30,952 nt of DNA, taken from Lachnospiraceae bacterium UBA7026 (lineage in GTDB: Bacteria > Bacillota > Clostridia > Lachnospirales > Lachnospiraceae). The stretch lies in the NCBI GenBank assembly GCA_002494165.1, contig DLBH01000064.1, positions 1-30,952 on the forward strand, in the 5' to 3' direction. The position numbers and the translations under genes are program-made. This document shows, piece after piece, positions 13,714-21,939 of the stretch. The number at the start of each line of letters is the position of its first letter. The first letter of the stretch is position 1. A model generated the notes under the pieces. The model searched no databases, had not been told where the DNA came from, and saw nothing but the letters and a program-made list of their open reading frames with translations.

Positions 13714-15176
13714 AGAAAAAGCATTTATTCAGCAGGAAGACAGCCAGGGTTCTGCATGACTATGTCCTTAAACGTTATGGAGACAGGGGGCCTGCTGTAT
13801 GGAAAGCGACTGCTTTAAGATACAATAAGCTTGTCAGGGAAGCCCGTGGTCACGGTGGAAGGAAAGACCCCCATGACAGGCAGACCTATGACTGTATACT
13901 TTTGTATGCCTTTTACAGGGTGGCCGGGAAAGACTTGGCCAGAGAGGACCTGGAAGGGCTGGCCCATGAGATTTTTATGGTACCCTTGCGGCAGCTGGCC
14001 CGGCTGTTTGACGCCAGGCAGCAGAGAAATCTGGACCTGATGGTTTCCATAATCAGCTGGCTGGAAGAAGACCAGGACAAGGATAGAAAGCCAGGGACAG
14101 GGCAGGATAAAGGCAGACAGCCGGGAACAGGACTTGACAAGGACAGGCAGCCGGGAACAGGCGAAGATAAAGGCAGCCAGCTGGGAACAGACCTTGATAA
14201 GGGCGGGCAGCCGGAAGAAGGTTTCGCAGAAGGTCCTGCACAAGAGGCGAGCCAGGACACGGACCAGAAGACCGGCCGTCCTGTCATGCGGCTTCATTTT
14301 ACGGACCAGGAGGAGGCCATTGATTTATTTTTTGCCAACCGGACCTATCTGGACGGCCACAATCAGAATGATTATGATTACAGAATGAATAAAAAGGGAA
14401 CCACAAAAGAGGAGTATGAGGCTTTTGCCCGGGACCAGATTCTTGAATTCAGTGACCAGGAGATCGGCCTTCTGGTGGAAGGGATGCAGAGGATCAAAAA
14501 CCGTTTCAACCGGCTTGGTTTTTCCTGGCCCATCCAGGACCCGGTAGTATTCATAAAAACTACCATGAGGGAGGAGGGGGATGCGGCAGCCTACACCCAT
14601 AAAAACCAGATTTATCTATATGAGAACTACTGCGGTTATCTTGATGATGAGGAGACCAGGTATGAGTTTGACAGGATTCTCACCCATGAGCTCTTCCACC
14701 TGCTGACCCGTTACAGGCCTGATTTCCGCCGGCTCATGTATGATGTTATCGGCTTTTCAGTGGGGCCGGAGCCTGCATTTTCCCAAGAGGTCAAAAACCA
14801 TATTATCTCCAATCCTGATGTGGAAAGATATGACTGTTATGGTTTTTTTACCATTAATGGGCATCCCAGGGAATGTACCATCGTTTTCGCTGCTCCCGAC
14901 TATAATGGAGAGGCCATGTTCACGGCGGCCGGGCCGGCCCTGGTAGCCTTAGATGAACCGGACCGGCTGATTCCTCTGGAAGAAGTGGAAGATTTTTATG
15001 ACGTGATTGGGAAAAATACCGATTATATGATTGGGGCAGAGGAATGCCTGGCAGATAATTTTTCCTATGCGGTAACCTTTGGTAAAGACTATGATTATAA
15101 GACACCGGAGATCATTGACCGGATTCTTGATATATTATGTCATTATTCGTCGGAGGGCCGGGAAGCCGGCAGTTGA
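13710..15176 (+). CDS. Repeat-linked protein: ATC-hydrolase-like N-terminus and HExxH domain
   Basis: This 488-residue protein has three parts. Residues 1-115 are helical and resemble, from memory, the L-2-amino-thiazoline-4-carboxylate hydrolase-like family, but weakly. Residues 122-171 are five 10-residue repeats of the form xDKxRQPGTG, a hydrophilic spacer. Residues 190-480 contain ILTHELFHLLTRY with a zinc-metalloprotease HExxH motif (H326, E327, H330) and a later AEECLADNF (E444, E445) that could give the third zinc ligand, as in gluzincins. There is no signal peptide, so a cytosolic peptidase is expected. It overlaps the histidine phosphatase by four bases (ATGA). The zinc site is convincing; substrate and family name are open. 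Confidence 0.65.
   Translation: MKKKHLFSRKTARVLHDYVLKRYGDRGPAVWKATALRYNKLVREARGHGGRKDPHDRQTYDCILLYAFYRVAGKDLAREDLEGLAHEIFMVPLRQLARLFDARQQRNLDLMVSIISWLEEDQDKDRKPGTGQDKGRQPGTGLDKDRQPGTGEDKGSQLGTDLDKGGQPEEGFAEGPAQEASQDTDQKTGRPVMRLHFTDQEEAIDLFFANRTYLDGHNQNDYDYRMNKKGTTKEEYEAFARDQILEFSDQEIGLLVEGMQRIKNRFNRLGFSWPIQDPVVFIKTTMREEGDAAAYTHKNQIYLYENYCGYLDDEETRYEFDRILTHELFHLLTRYRPDFRRLMYDVIGFSVGPEPAFSQEVKNHIISNPDVERYDCYGFFTINGHPRECTIVFAAPDYNGEAMFTAAGPALVALDEPDRLIPLEEVEDFYDVIGKNTDYMIGAEECLADNFSYAVTFGKDYDYKTPEIIDRILDILCHYSSEGREAGS
14073..14222 (+). repeat. 30-bp coding tandem repeat (xDKxRQPGTG, five copies)
   Basis: Units start at 14073, 14103, 14133, 14163 and 14193. The first three copies are closest to each other; the last two have drifted (SQLGTD, GQPEEG). 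The period is exactly ten codons, so copy-number change would keep the frame. Confidence 0.9.
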
Positions 15177-15230
15177 CAAAAGCTGAAAAAACATTATAGA
15201 CATTATTCGCCGGAGGGCCGGGAAACCGGC
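15141..15230 (+). repeat. Direct repeat of 30 bp with 60-bp period, containing a tetraloop hairpin
   Basis: Bases 15141-15170 and 15201-15230 match at 28 of 30 positions. Each copy contains GCCGG-GAAR-CCGGC, a 5-bp GC stem closed by a four-base loop (GAAG or GAAA). The first copy codes the C-terminal tail of the HExxH protein; the second lies after its stop codon in the same frame. Confidence 0.85.
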
Positions 15231-15521
15231 GCCATAAAAGACCGGCAGACGGCAGAAGCTAAGGCCAGCGGGTGACCGGGGCCATAGACCGGCTGGTTTC
15301 AAAGATGCATTTATTTATAATTAATAATCTTAGCCCTTTTCATGAAAATGGTGTATCATATTAGAAAAGCTTATTTACTGTAGATGGCTGTCCCGGGAGG
15401 CAGGACTTTTTCTTTCAGGGTGATTCATCCTGAAAAAAATGTCTCTTCTGCTAGTTATGGCAGCCAATAACAGCCAATGACAGCAAAAGATTATTAATAA
15501 TGAGACGGAGGAATGGTAATC
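15231..15521. other. Intergenic region with hairpins
   Basis: It contains a palindrome TTTTCATGAAAA near 15336, a small stem GTCC/GGAC followed by TTTTT near 15390-15415, and a second stem TTTCAGG/CCTGAAA near 15413-15437. These could end the upstream operon. A GGAGG site for the next gene is at 15507-15511. No gene is seen. Confidence 0.4.
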
Positions 15522-16037
15522 ATGGCGGTAATGTTAGCGGACAATCAGGAGAAGGTCGTGTTTCAGTGTGATATGATGGCAGAAATCAGGAAAATCAACA
15601 AGGTCGAATATGCCCTTTTTGAAGGCCATCATGATGATGGGGCGGCTGTGGTCGATTTTGAGATCAAAATGAGAAATGCTTTCATCAAAAAGCAAGGTAA
15701 TGATCTCATTAAGAATGACCACATTCTGTTTCAGAAAAGAAATCATCTTTTCTTTTTCCTTTTTGAGGCGGACAAGGCCGGATTCCAGCCGACAGAAGAT
15801 GACGGTAAGGTTTTTGAAGAGACCGGGAAAAAGAAGGAATATAGTTATACAATCCGCTTCAGACTCAACGATAAGGCAAAGACCCGCCCCCATTCTCCTT
15901 TAGGAGGAACAGCGGGAGAAAAGATGGACCAGCTGAATGACTTTCTTAAGAAAAATGGAATCACAGAGGTGGATGCGTCTTCCCCTGTTGACAGCTACAT
16001 GAAGACCTGGAAGCTGGGACATCCGGACCAGAAATAG
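15522..16037 (+). CDS. Protein of unknown function
   Basis: This 171-residue protein is not recognised. It is predicted soluble, mixed alpha/beta and charged, with one cysteine (FQCDMM) early on. It has an internal basic and aromatic stretch (FQKRNHLFFFLFEADKAG) and a lysine-rich EETGKKKEYSYTIRFRLND segment typical of an exposed beta-hairpin. There is no signal peptide or membrane helix. The ATG at 15522 is 10 nt from GGAGG; the in-frame ATG at 15513 is too close to that site. It stands alone between the HExxH operon and the hydrolase gene, about 130 nt before the latter. Confidence 0.65.
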   Translation: MAVMLADNQEKVVFQCDMMAEIRKINKVEYALFEGHHDDGAAVVDFEIKMRNAFIKKQGNDLIKNDHILFQKRNHLFFFLFEADKAGFQPTEDDGKVFEETGKKKEYSYTIRFRLNDKAKTRPHSPLGGTAGEKMDQLNDFLKKNGITEVDASSPVDSYMKTWKLGHPDQK

Positions 16038-16170
16038 GCTGGAGCAGCCACGGTAACAGGGCCAGATGCGGTAGTTTTCTGCCTTTTCAGATAAAGAGGT
16101 ATCCTCATAGACATAAACTATGGCTGCCTGTAGGATCAGGACATTAATAATGACAGTGGAGGTACTTGTC

Positions 16171-16968
16171 ATGGTATTACATGTATATGGAAATGAGCAG
16201 GGTGCTGTCATTATTATGCTGCACCCCATGGGGATTACAGGGCATAAGCTTTATGAAATGATTGGAAGCAGACTCAAGGATGATTACTGCTTTCTTGTCC
16301 CTGATCTGGGAAACCATGGGGATGAATGGGGTAACTATGAGTCTGCTGAAGTGGAGGCTGCCTCTCTCTATTATTTCCTGGCAGAAAAAGGATTTCCTGA
16401 GATCAGATTGCTCTACGGAGCCTCCATGGGGGCAGTGACTGCCCTGGAGCTCTTGAGGTACAAAGATCTGAGGATCCATAATGTCTATCTGGACGGGGCT
16501 CCCATAGCCCGCCTGTCCTGGCCTGTGAGAAAGGCATTCGGACCCGCACTTCTCTGGCAGAAGAAGGTGCTTGCCAAGGGTAATTACAGAGATGCCAAAG
16601 AATTTCTGGACCGTTGGGGCAGGGAGATTACAGAGCATATGGCCTCTTCTTTTGATGGTTTCAGTAAAAAAACCATCCGTTCCATCAGCAGGGAGTGTGT
16701 ACGTGGGGTCAGGCCTGAGATTTCTGAAGAACTCCAGCAGCATATGTATCTGGAGTGGGGATCGGAGGAGCTCTATGCCAGAAAGAGTCCTAAAAAAGCT
16801 GCAAAAAAATGGCCCCTGGCCCATATCTGTGTCAGGCGGGGCTATAATCACTGTGAGTATATGTTTAAGGAAAGGGATGCCTATGTGGCCTTCCTGGAAA
16901 GGATACTCCGTTCAGGGTCAGAAGAAGGCTGGAATATTGAGGAATCCTTGAGATCCTTTGAGAGGTGA
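16171..16968 (+). CDS. Alpha/beta hydrolase
   Basis: This 265-residue protein has the alpha/beta hydrolase pattern. The oxyanion-hole segment is MLHPMGITGHKLYEMI. The nucleophile elbow is YGASMGAVTA with Ser85 in G-x-S-x-G. The catalytic histidine is most likely H227 in GYNHCEYMF near the C-terminus, as is usual for the fold. There is no signal peptide, so it is cytosolic. The ATG at 16171 follows GTGGAGGT at proper spacing, while an in-frame ATG at 16120 has no site. Substrate is unknown; an esterase or thioesterase is as likely as a C-C hydrolase. Confidence 0.85.
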   Translation: MVLHVYGNEQGAVIIMLHPMGITGHKLYEMIGSRLKDDYCFLVPDLGNHGDEWGNYESAEVEAASLYYFLAEKGFPEIRLLYGASMGAVTALELLRYKDLRIHNVYLDGAPIARLSWPVRKAFGPALLWQKKVLAKGNYRDAKEFLDRWGREITEHMASSFDGFSKKTIRSISRECVRGVRPEISEELQQHMYLEWGSEELYARKSPKKAAKKWPLAHICVRRGYNHCEYMFKERDAYVAFLERILRSGSEEGWNIEESLRSFER

Positions 16969-17055
16969 AAGAACTCCTGCTGCAAGTTGAAGAATTGGGA
17001 AATCAATTACTGTATTATCAGGTTATAAAAAGCATATATTATAGAGATTATAAAG

Positions 17056-17109
17056 AAAAAAGCCGCTGGTCTTCCGCCTTTAATGACGACGGATGACTGA
17101 CGGCTTTTC
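17056..17109 (+). terminator. Bipartite hairpin between convergent genes
   Basis: The outer stem AAAAGCCG / CGGCTTTT encloses an inner stem GTCTTCCG / CGGATGAC (one mismatch). It lies between the hydrolase and the minus-strand alcohol dehydrogenase and can serve both. Its two-stem layout resembles the hairpins at 5080 and 29498. Confidence 0.8.
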
Positions 17110-17192
17110 TATAAGCTGGAGCAATCTAAAAAGTATTTTGAACCGATAATATATTCTGCCTGGATTTCCAAGGAGTCAGGATAGTAACATGA

Positions 17193-18353
17193 TCAGCGTT
17201 TGTCCAGATAAGCTTCCATAAAGACCTGAACTACCTCCGGTATGGTCGGCTGTCTGGGATTCTCCGGCATACCGGTATCTTCCATGGCATTTTCTGCCAG
17301 GATCACGGCATCCTTTGGATCAAATTCTGTGTCAGAGAGCATGGGGATACCGATATTCTTTTTCAGCTCTTCGATAAAGCGGATGGCCGCAAGAGCTCCC
17401 TGCTCCGGTGTCATATCTCCTGTGTTGAAGCCGAATGCCTGGGCTACATCCCTGTAGCGGTCAGGGCAGGCTGACATGTTAAAACGCATGACATAGGGGA
17501 GGAGGATGGCATTAGCCACTCCGTGGGGTGTGCCATAGAAGCCTCCCATCTGGTGGGCCATGGCATGGACCATGCCAAGTCCTGCGTTGGAGAAAGCAAG
17601 ACCGCCCATATACTGGGCCCAGCACATATTGGTTCTGGCTTCCATATCGCTGCCGTTTTCCACAACCTTTTCCAGATTCTGACCGATGAGGCGGATAGCT
17701 TCGAGAGCAATACCATCGGTGAAAGGACAGCGGGAATTAGCCACATATGCTTCGATGGCATGGGTGAGTGCATCCATACCGGTGGAAGCAGTAAGTGCCG
17801 GCGGCATGCCGACCATCATGGAAGGATCATTGATGGCCAGGTAGGCCAGAGAGTTACTGTCCACACAAAGCATTTTGCTTTTGCGCTTTTCATCGGTAAC
17901 TACAAAGGCTCTTGTAACTTCTGACCCGGTGCCGGCGGTGGTGTTGACGGCAATCAGGGGAGCGCTCTTGTAGGTGGATAATTCCAGACCGTTATAGTCT
18001 TCAACGGTTCCGCCATTGGTTGCCAGGATGCCGACAGCCTTGGCTACATCGATGGGGGATCCGCCGCCGATGCCGATGACATAATCACAGCCCTCCCTGT
18101 CATAAAGGGCCTTGGCATCATTACAGATGGAGACAGTAGGATTAGGAAGTACATCAGCGAAAATGGCATAAGGCTTGCCGACCCCGTCCAGGACGTCAGT
18201 AATCATTTTTACGGTTCCAATTTTAAGCAGTCCCCGGTCAGTTACAATCAGGGCCTTCTTTCCACCAAAAGTATCGATATGTCGCGGTATTTCCCGGATA
18301 CAGCCTTCACCGATGATCAGGTGTACCGGCTGGTATAATTCTTTATAACTCAT
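17193..18353 (-). CDS. Iron-containing alcohol dehydrogenase (FucO/DhaT-like)
   Basis: This 386-residue enzyme belongs to the group III, iron-dependent alcohol dehydrogenases, which reduce short aldehydes such as lactaldehyde, 3-hydroxypropanal or acetaldehyde with NAD(P)H. The cofactor loop is GIGGGSPIDVAKA near residues 95-107. The metal ligands are the Asp and His of GMDALTHAIEAY and the two later His residues in MVHAMAHQMGG and YGTPHGVANA. The length is typical for FucO or 1,3-propanediol dehydrogenase. The ATG follows GAGAGGG. It stands alone with no diol dehydratase or aldolase gene nearby, so the precise substrate cannot be named. Confidence 0.93.
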   Translation of the reverse strand: MSYKELYQPVHLIIGEGCIREIPRHIDTFGGKKALIVTDRGLLKIGTVKMITDVLDGVGKPYAIFADVLPNPTVSICNDAKALYDREGCDYVIGIGGGSPIDVAKAVGILATNGGTVEDYNGLELSTYKSAPLIAVNTTAGTGSEVTRAFVVTDEKRKSKMLCVDSNSLAYLAINDPSMMVGMPPALTASTGMDALTHAIEAYVANSRCPFTDGIALEAIRLIGQNLEKVVENGSDMEARTNMCWAQYMGGLAFSNAGLGMVHAMAHQMGGFYGTPHGVANAILLPYVMRFNMSACPDRYRDVAQAFGFNTGDMTPEQGALAAIRFIEELKKNIGIPMLSDTEFDPKDAVILAENAMEDTGMPENPRQPTIPEVVQVFMEAYLDKR

Positions 18354-18627
18354 AGTATTACCCTCTCACATTATTATCTAAATTAAAAAATATTTACCAC
18401 TATTATTATATCGTAATTTTCTAAAAACATATGGGATTTTTACAATTATTATCTTGTAGTATATGGTAATAATTTGCGGCCAAATACTGCATTTCCTGTT
18501 TTTTTATATATAAGATTATCTTGTTCCGGACTGGGCCCGGAAATCGTCGGTTTGCTAGAAAAAAAGCTTTATTGTAGTCATCTGCTATGATGTTTTGAAG
18601 ATAGACTGCTTTATGCTGAAAAAGCAT
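18354..18627. other. AT-rich upstream region of the alcohol dehydrogenase
   Basis: A TATAAT box on the minus strand (18405-18410) could serve the dehydrogenase gene, but no good -35 is seen. The rest, up to the hairpin at 18628, shows no supportable gene. Confidence 0.35.
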
Positions 18628-18690
18628 AAAAAAACTGCCCGGCTATAATGGCCGGTCTGTCTGACAGACCCCATCATGGCCGGGCAGCCT
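18628..18690 (-). terminator. Terminator of the DUF4342 gene
   Basis: Outer stem CTGCCCGGC / GCCGGGCAG encloses an inner stem GGTCTGTC/GACAGACC. On the minus strand it ends in a run of seven T residues, about 30 nt after the stop codon of the gene at 18721. Confidence 0.85.
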
Positions 18691-18720
18691 TTCTCATAAT
18701 CGGATGGTTATAAAAACAGC

Positions 18721-19332
18721 CTATAATTCTTCGTCTTTTCCGTCTGATGTAACAATTTTAACCTTACAGTTAAGACCATAAGCAGCCAGGGCACCGAAAA
18801 TAACAGCCCATGGAATCAGGGCAAAACCAATCAGTCCGCCGACGATTCCCACATTGACCGGGATGCTGAGAATGGTCTTGTCATCCTTGGTAACAACGAT
18901 CTGGTCCACATTACCTTCCTTGACCCGCTTTTTCAGCTTCTCGACCATATCGTCCGCAAACTTATCTGTAGTCCAGTCCGTGGTCCAGTCGCCTTCTTTG
19001 GCCTCTTCCTGGTTTTCAGCCTCAGGTCCGGCAGCTCTGGTTTCTGCGTCTGGATCTGCTTCAGACTCCGGTCCCACGTCTTCCTGGGCGGCTTCGGTCT
19101 GGCCTGCTTCTTCTGCTTCCCTGGCGGCTGCTTCTTCTGCTTCCTTAGCGGCTGCCTCCGCAGCTTCCCTGGCAGCTGCCTCCTCTGCTTCCTTAGCGGC
19201 CTGGGCTTCTTTGATGGCAGCTATGGCAGCATCAGCGTCGCCGTCAGCATCAAGCAGGGCCTGCTTAACAACCTTGTAATCAGCGTCTGTGGCATCAAGA
19301 ACTTTTTCAATTAATTCAATGGTAATCTCCAT
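18721..19332 (-). CDS. UBA-like plus DUF4342 protein with Ala/Glu-rich coiled linker
   Basis: This 203-residue protein has three parts. Residues 1-42 form a UBA-like three-helix module (LIEKVLDATDADYKVVKQAL, then DADGDADAAI), as in elongation factor Ts. Residues 43-80 are an Ala/Glu/Lys/Arg repeat of the kind EAEEAAAREAA, likely a long helix, followed by an acidic disordered stretch. Residues 120-203 match DUF4342: DKFADDMVEKLKKRVKEGNV, a beta segment TILSIPVNVGIVGGLIGFAL, and a hydrophobic helix through AAYGL, then a charged end. The C-terminal hydrophobic part may touch or cross the membrane. The ATG follows GGAGGAAA. Its function is unknown. Confidence 0.8.
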   Translation of the reverse strand: MEITIELIEKVLDATDADYKVVKQALLDADGDADAAIAAIKEAQAAKEAEEAAAREAAEAAAKEAEEAAAREAEEAGQTEAAQEDVGPESEADPDAETRAAGPEAENQEEAKEGDWTTDWTTDKFADDMVEKLKKRVKEGNVDQIVVTKDDKTILSIPVNVGIVGGLIGFALIPWAVIFGALAAYGLNCKVKIVTSDGKDEEL

Positions 19333-19564
19333 CTTATTTCCTCCAGTCTCTTTTAAATATTGTATTTGGTATCCTTAAAGATGTCTTGTTTGGTTTTGAT
19401 CTTATAGGAGATGCTCTTTAAGGCGTCTTTAGATGTCTTGCTCATAATATATCATAAATCAGGGAAAATGTTAAAACATTGTATAAAAAGATATTGGAAG
19501 AGTTTCATGGTATTTTCCTCAATTTTTGTTTTTCTATGGTAAAATTCATAATGAAAGTATCAGA

Positions 19565-19622
19565 TTTTGAGCAGAATAATAAGCAGTCCAAAGGGTCGGC
19601 CATTGATCTGAACTGCTCAAAA
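19565..19622. repeat. Inverted repeat near the downstream side of the IS91-type transposase
   Basis: TTTTGAGCAG (19565-19574) and CTGCTCAAAA (19613-19622) form a perfect 10-bp stem with a 38-nt loop. It lies about 220 nt beyond the transposase stop codon, on the side where IS91 elements carry their origin end. It may be part of that end or an unrelated terminator. Confidence 0.45.
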
Positions 19623-19839
19623 TGTGATTCTTTCTAATTGTATCAATGTCGCGGATGGTCAGGAGCGGTATCTGTATGGGGATAGTATTTTCTATCCAGG
19701 CTTCCAAATACGAAAAAGCAGACTTTTGGTCAGCCATAAAACGAGTTTTTTGATAACGCTACAGAAATTTGGGCGCACTGAACCAGACCTTCCCTTTTGG
19801 AAAGATCTTACAGTTGTCACATATGAAAGAAAAAGATGG

Positions 19840-20994
19840 TCATTTTTTCGCATAGACCCTTCCGATATTTTGCATCGTTACGCTGCCACAGCAGGGACAG
19901 ATCCTGACATCGACATTCCAGACGGCCTTCAGGATCTGAGCAACAGACAGCCCTTCAAGCTTCCTTTTGAATCTCTGTTTTTTCTGGAGCCGGAAGATCA
20001 GTTTTAAATTCCGGGATTTCATCCTGTTGTTTAGAAAACCATAATACCGGATCTTCTGGAAACCATACGGGAGCACATGCATGAGATATCTTCGGATGAA
20101 TTCCGTATTCGCCATCTGGATGACCCGTCTGGGTTCCCCGGGGATTTTCGCCCTGGCAGAAAAAACGGTCTCTTCTTCTGTGATGGAAAGGATCCTGCTG
20201 TTGGCGATAGCGATCTTGTTGGTATAACGGCCAAGATATTCAATGGCATTACCGAATCCGTTGAAGGTCTTTTTGATGTAAGGGCACCAGTCCTTTTGAT
20301 ACAGGCTGTCCCGGAAGGCATTCCATCTATAGGAATTCCTGAGTTCCTGACAGGATTGGGAAAAAGAAAGAGCACCCTCCCGGTAAAGGCATTCCAACAG
20401 GGCAAGATATTTCCCCTTAAACTTATCCCGGAGGACATGGACGGGTAGAAAGAACTTCTCTCTTGACTTTCTGATCTTATGATCCGTGGTCAGTCCTCCT
20501 CCGGAAATGATGCAGTGCATATGGACATGGTAGCCAAGTTCCTGATCCCAGGTATGGAGTACCTGTATGATGCCGGGTGTGGCTCCAAGGTACTTTTTAT
20601 CAGCAGATAACTGGAGAAGCGTCTGGGCACAGCAACGGTGCAGTAGTCCATAAAGCAGTTTCTGGTTACAGTAGATAAGAGGGTTCAGTTCGTGGGGTAG
20701 GGTGAAGACCACATGAAAGTAGGGGGCATCGATAACCTCAGCCCTGCGCTTATCTACCCAGATCTCCTTGTCGATGGCCCGGCAGTTTGGGCAATTGCGG
20801 TTCCGGCAGGAGTTGTTATGGATCCGGATATGGCCGCAGTCGGAACAACGGCTTATGTGATAACCAAGAGCCCCTGTCTTGCAGGCAAGGATGGCTGTGG
20901 CCGCTTTTTTCTGGATATCTGACTGGAAGCGACCGCTCTTACAAAAGGAGTCATAAGAGTTCCGGAAGACCGTCTGGATGGAAGGATCATTCAT
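19840..20994 (-). CDS. IS91-family HUH (Y2) transposase
   Basis: This 384-residue rolling-circle transposase starts with a zinc-ribbon pattern (C50, C53, C63, C68 and C71; CRNRNCPNCRA). The strand segment YFHVVFTLPHELN follows, then the HUH metal site HVHMH (H156, H158, H160), and the two-tyrosine motif YLGRY (Y252, Y256) that cuts and joins single-stranded DNA. The C-terminus ends in CPCCGSVT. The ATG at 20994 has GGGAGG at proper spacing and lies within the end of the recombinase gene: the shared ATGAATGA contains the start of one and the stop of the other, so translation is probably coupled. Confidence 0.94.
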   Translation of the reverse strand: MNDPSIQTVFRNSYDSFCKSGRFQSDIQKKAATAILACKTGALGYHISRCSDCGHIRIHNNSCRNRNCPNCRAIDKEIWVDKRRAEVIDAPYFHVVFTLPHELNPLIYCNQKLLYGLLHRCCAQTLLQLSADKKYLGATPGIIQVLHTWDQELGYHVHMHCIISGGGLTTDHKIRKSREKFFLPVHVLRDKFKGKYLALLECLYREGALSFSQSCQELRNSYRWNAFRDSLYQKDWCPYIKKTFNGFGNAIEYLGRYTNKIAIANSRILSITEEETVFSARAKIPGEPRRVIQMANTEFIRRYLMHVLPYGFQKIRYYGFLNNRMKSRNLKLIFRLQKKQRFKRKLEGLSVAQILKAVWNVDVRICPCCGSVTMQNIGRVYAKK

Positions 20995-21847
20995 AGGAGC
21001 CTCCCTTCTGGTCAAAAGGGCTGACCTGGGAGTTTCCGGAGCCGAGAGCCAGATGGATATAGATCACAGTGGAATTGAGGGATTTATGCCCCATAAGGTT
21101 TTTTATGGTCAAGAGATCCACACCGTTTTCATAAAGATGAGTACCAAAGGCGTGCCGGAAGGTATGGCAGGTGATCCTGTTGGGCCATCCGAGTTTATCC
21201 TCATGGTCATGGATATGCCTGGAGACAAAGAAGGTATCAATGGGCCGTTCAGGGTCATTCTGTTTAGGAAAGAGCCAGCCGGTTGGCTTTCCGCAGGAAA
21301 ACCAGTATTGTGTGAGGATGGATAGGGCTCTATCAGAGAGGATAGCATAGCGGTCAGAACGGTTCTTACCATGAGTGACATGGATCCTTTTGTTCTTGCG
21401 CTGGATATCCTCGTATCGGAGAGAACAGACTTCGCCAACGCGGAGGCCGGATGAGTACATGAGAGCGACCATCGCTTTGACTTTGATGTCAGGGATGGTT
21501 TCAATAAAGGTCCTGGTCTCTTTCTGGGAGGGAACATAGGGAAGATGGGTGTCAAACTTCCTCATGGGGAGCTGAGTGGGATCCCAGGGTTTATGGAGAA
21601 CATACATGGTGAAGAAGCGGATCTGGGAGATCGCACAGTTGATCGTGCGGTCAGATAAACCTCTGGATACTTTAAGGTGATCAAGGAATCTCCTCTGGTC
21701 ATTATAAGTCACCTGGGAAGGGTATTTGTGAAGAGTATTGGAAACATAGTCAAGATAAGCAGAAATATAAGTGCAATAAGATTTCATGGTATGGTCAGTC
21801 AGACCGCGAAGAGAGATCATTTTTTTGTAACGTTTTAAGAAATCCAT
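20987..21847 (-). CDS. Tyrosine recombinase/integrase carried by the IS91-type element
   Basis: This 286-residue protein has the XerC/D-like layout. A SAM-like N-terminal DNA-binding domain (about 1-90) is followed by a catalytic domain. All catalytic residues are present: R136 in SSGLRVGEV, K161, H228 and R231 in HTFRHAFGTHL, H254 in GHKS, and the nucleophile Y263 in STVIYIH. The start at 21847 follows AGGAGG at ideal spacing; the open frame upstream has no such site. Pairing of a tyrosine recombinase with an IS91 transposase is known in a subgroup of IS91 elements, but what the recombinase does there is not settled. No phage genes accompany it. Confidence 0.92.
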   Translation of the reverse strand: MDFLKRYKKMISLRGLTDHTMKSYCTYISAYLDYVSNTLHKYPSQVTYNDQRRFLDHLKVSRGLSDRTINCAISQIRFFTMYVLHKPWDPTQLPMRKFDTHLPYVPSQKETRTFIETIPDIKVKAMVALMYSSGLRVGEVCSLRYEDIQRKNKRIHVTHGKNRSDRYAILSDRALSILTQYWFSCGKPTGWLFPKQNDPERPIDTFFVSRHIHDHEDKLGWPNRITCHTFRHAFGTHLYENGVDLLTIKNLMGHKSLNSTVIYIHLALGSGNSQVSPFDQKGGSYE

Positions 21848-21939
21848 AGTAAACCTCCTGAAAGTGCTTGATAAAAAAGTGAACAGATACCGACAGATCA
21901 CTTCCAGGTGGAAATCTTGGATAAATACAAGAAATGTAA

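Noticed and set aside
13815..14297. Cysteine-rich minus-strand frames opposite the repeat linker
   Set aside because: The repetitive CRLPA-like pattern is the reverse complement of the DKxRQPGTG coding repeat, not a metal-binding protein.
19546..19737. A 63-codon minus-strand frame downstream of the IS91 transposase
   Set aside because: It lies in the presumed end region of the element, spans the 19565-19622 inverted repeat, has no ribosome binding site and resembles no protein.
20077..20448. Plus-strand frame opposite the IS91 transposase
   Set aside because: It is antisense to an intact transposase and has no ribosome binding site or family match.
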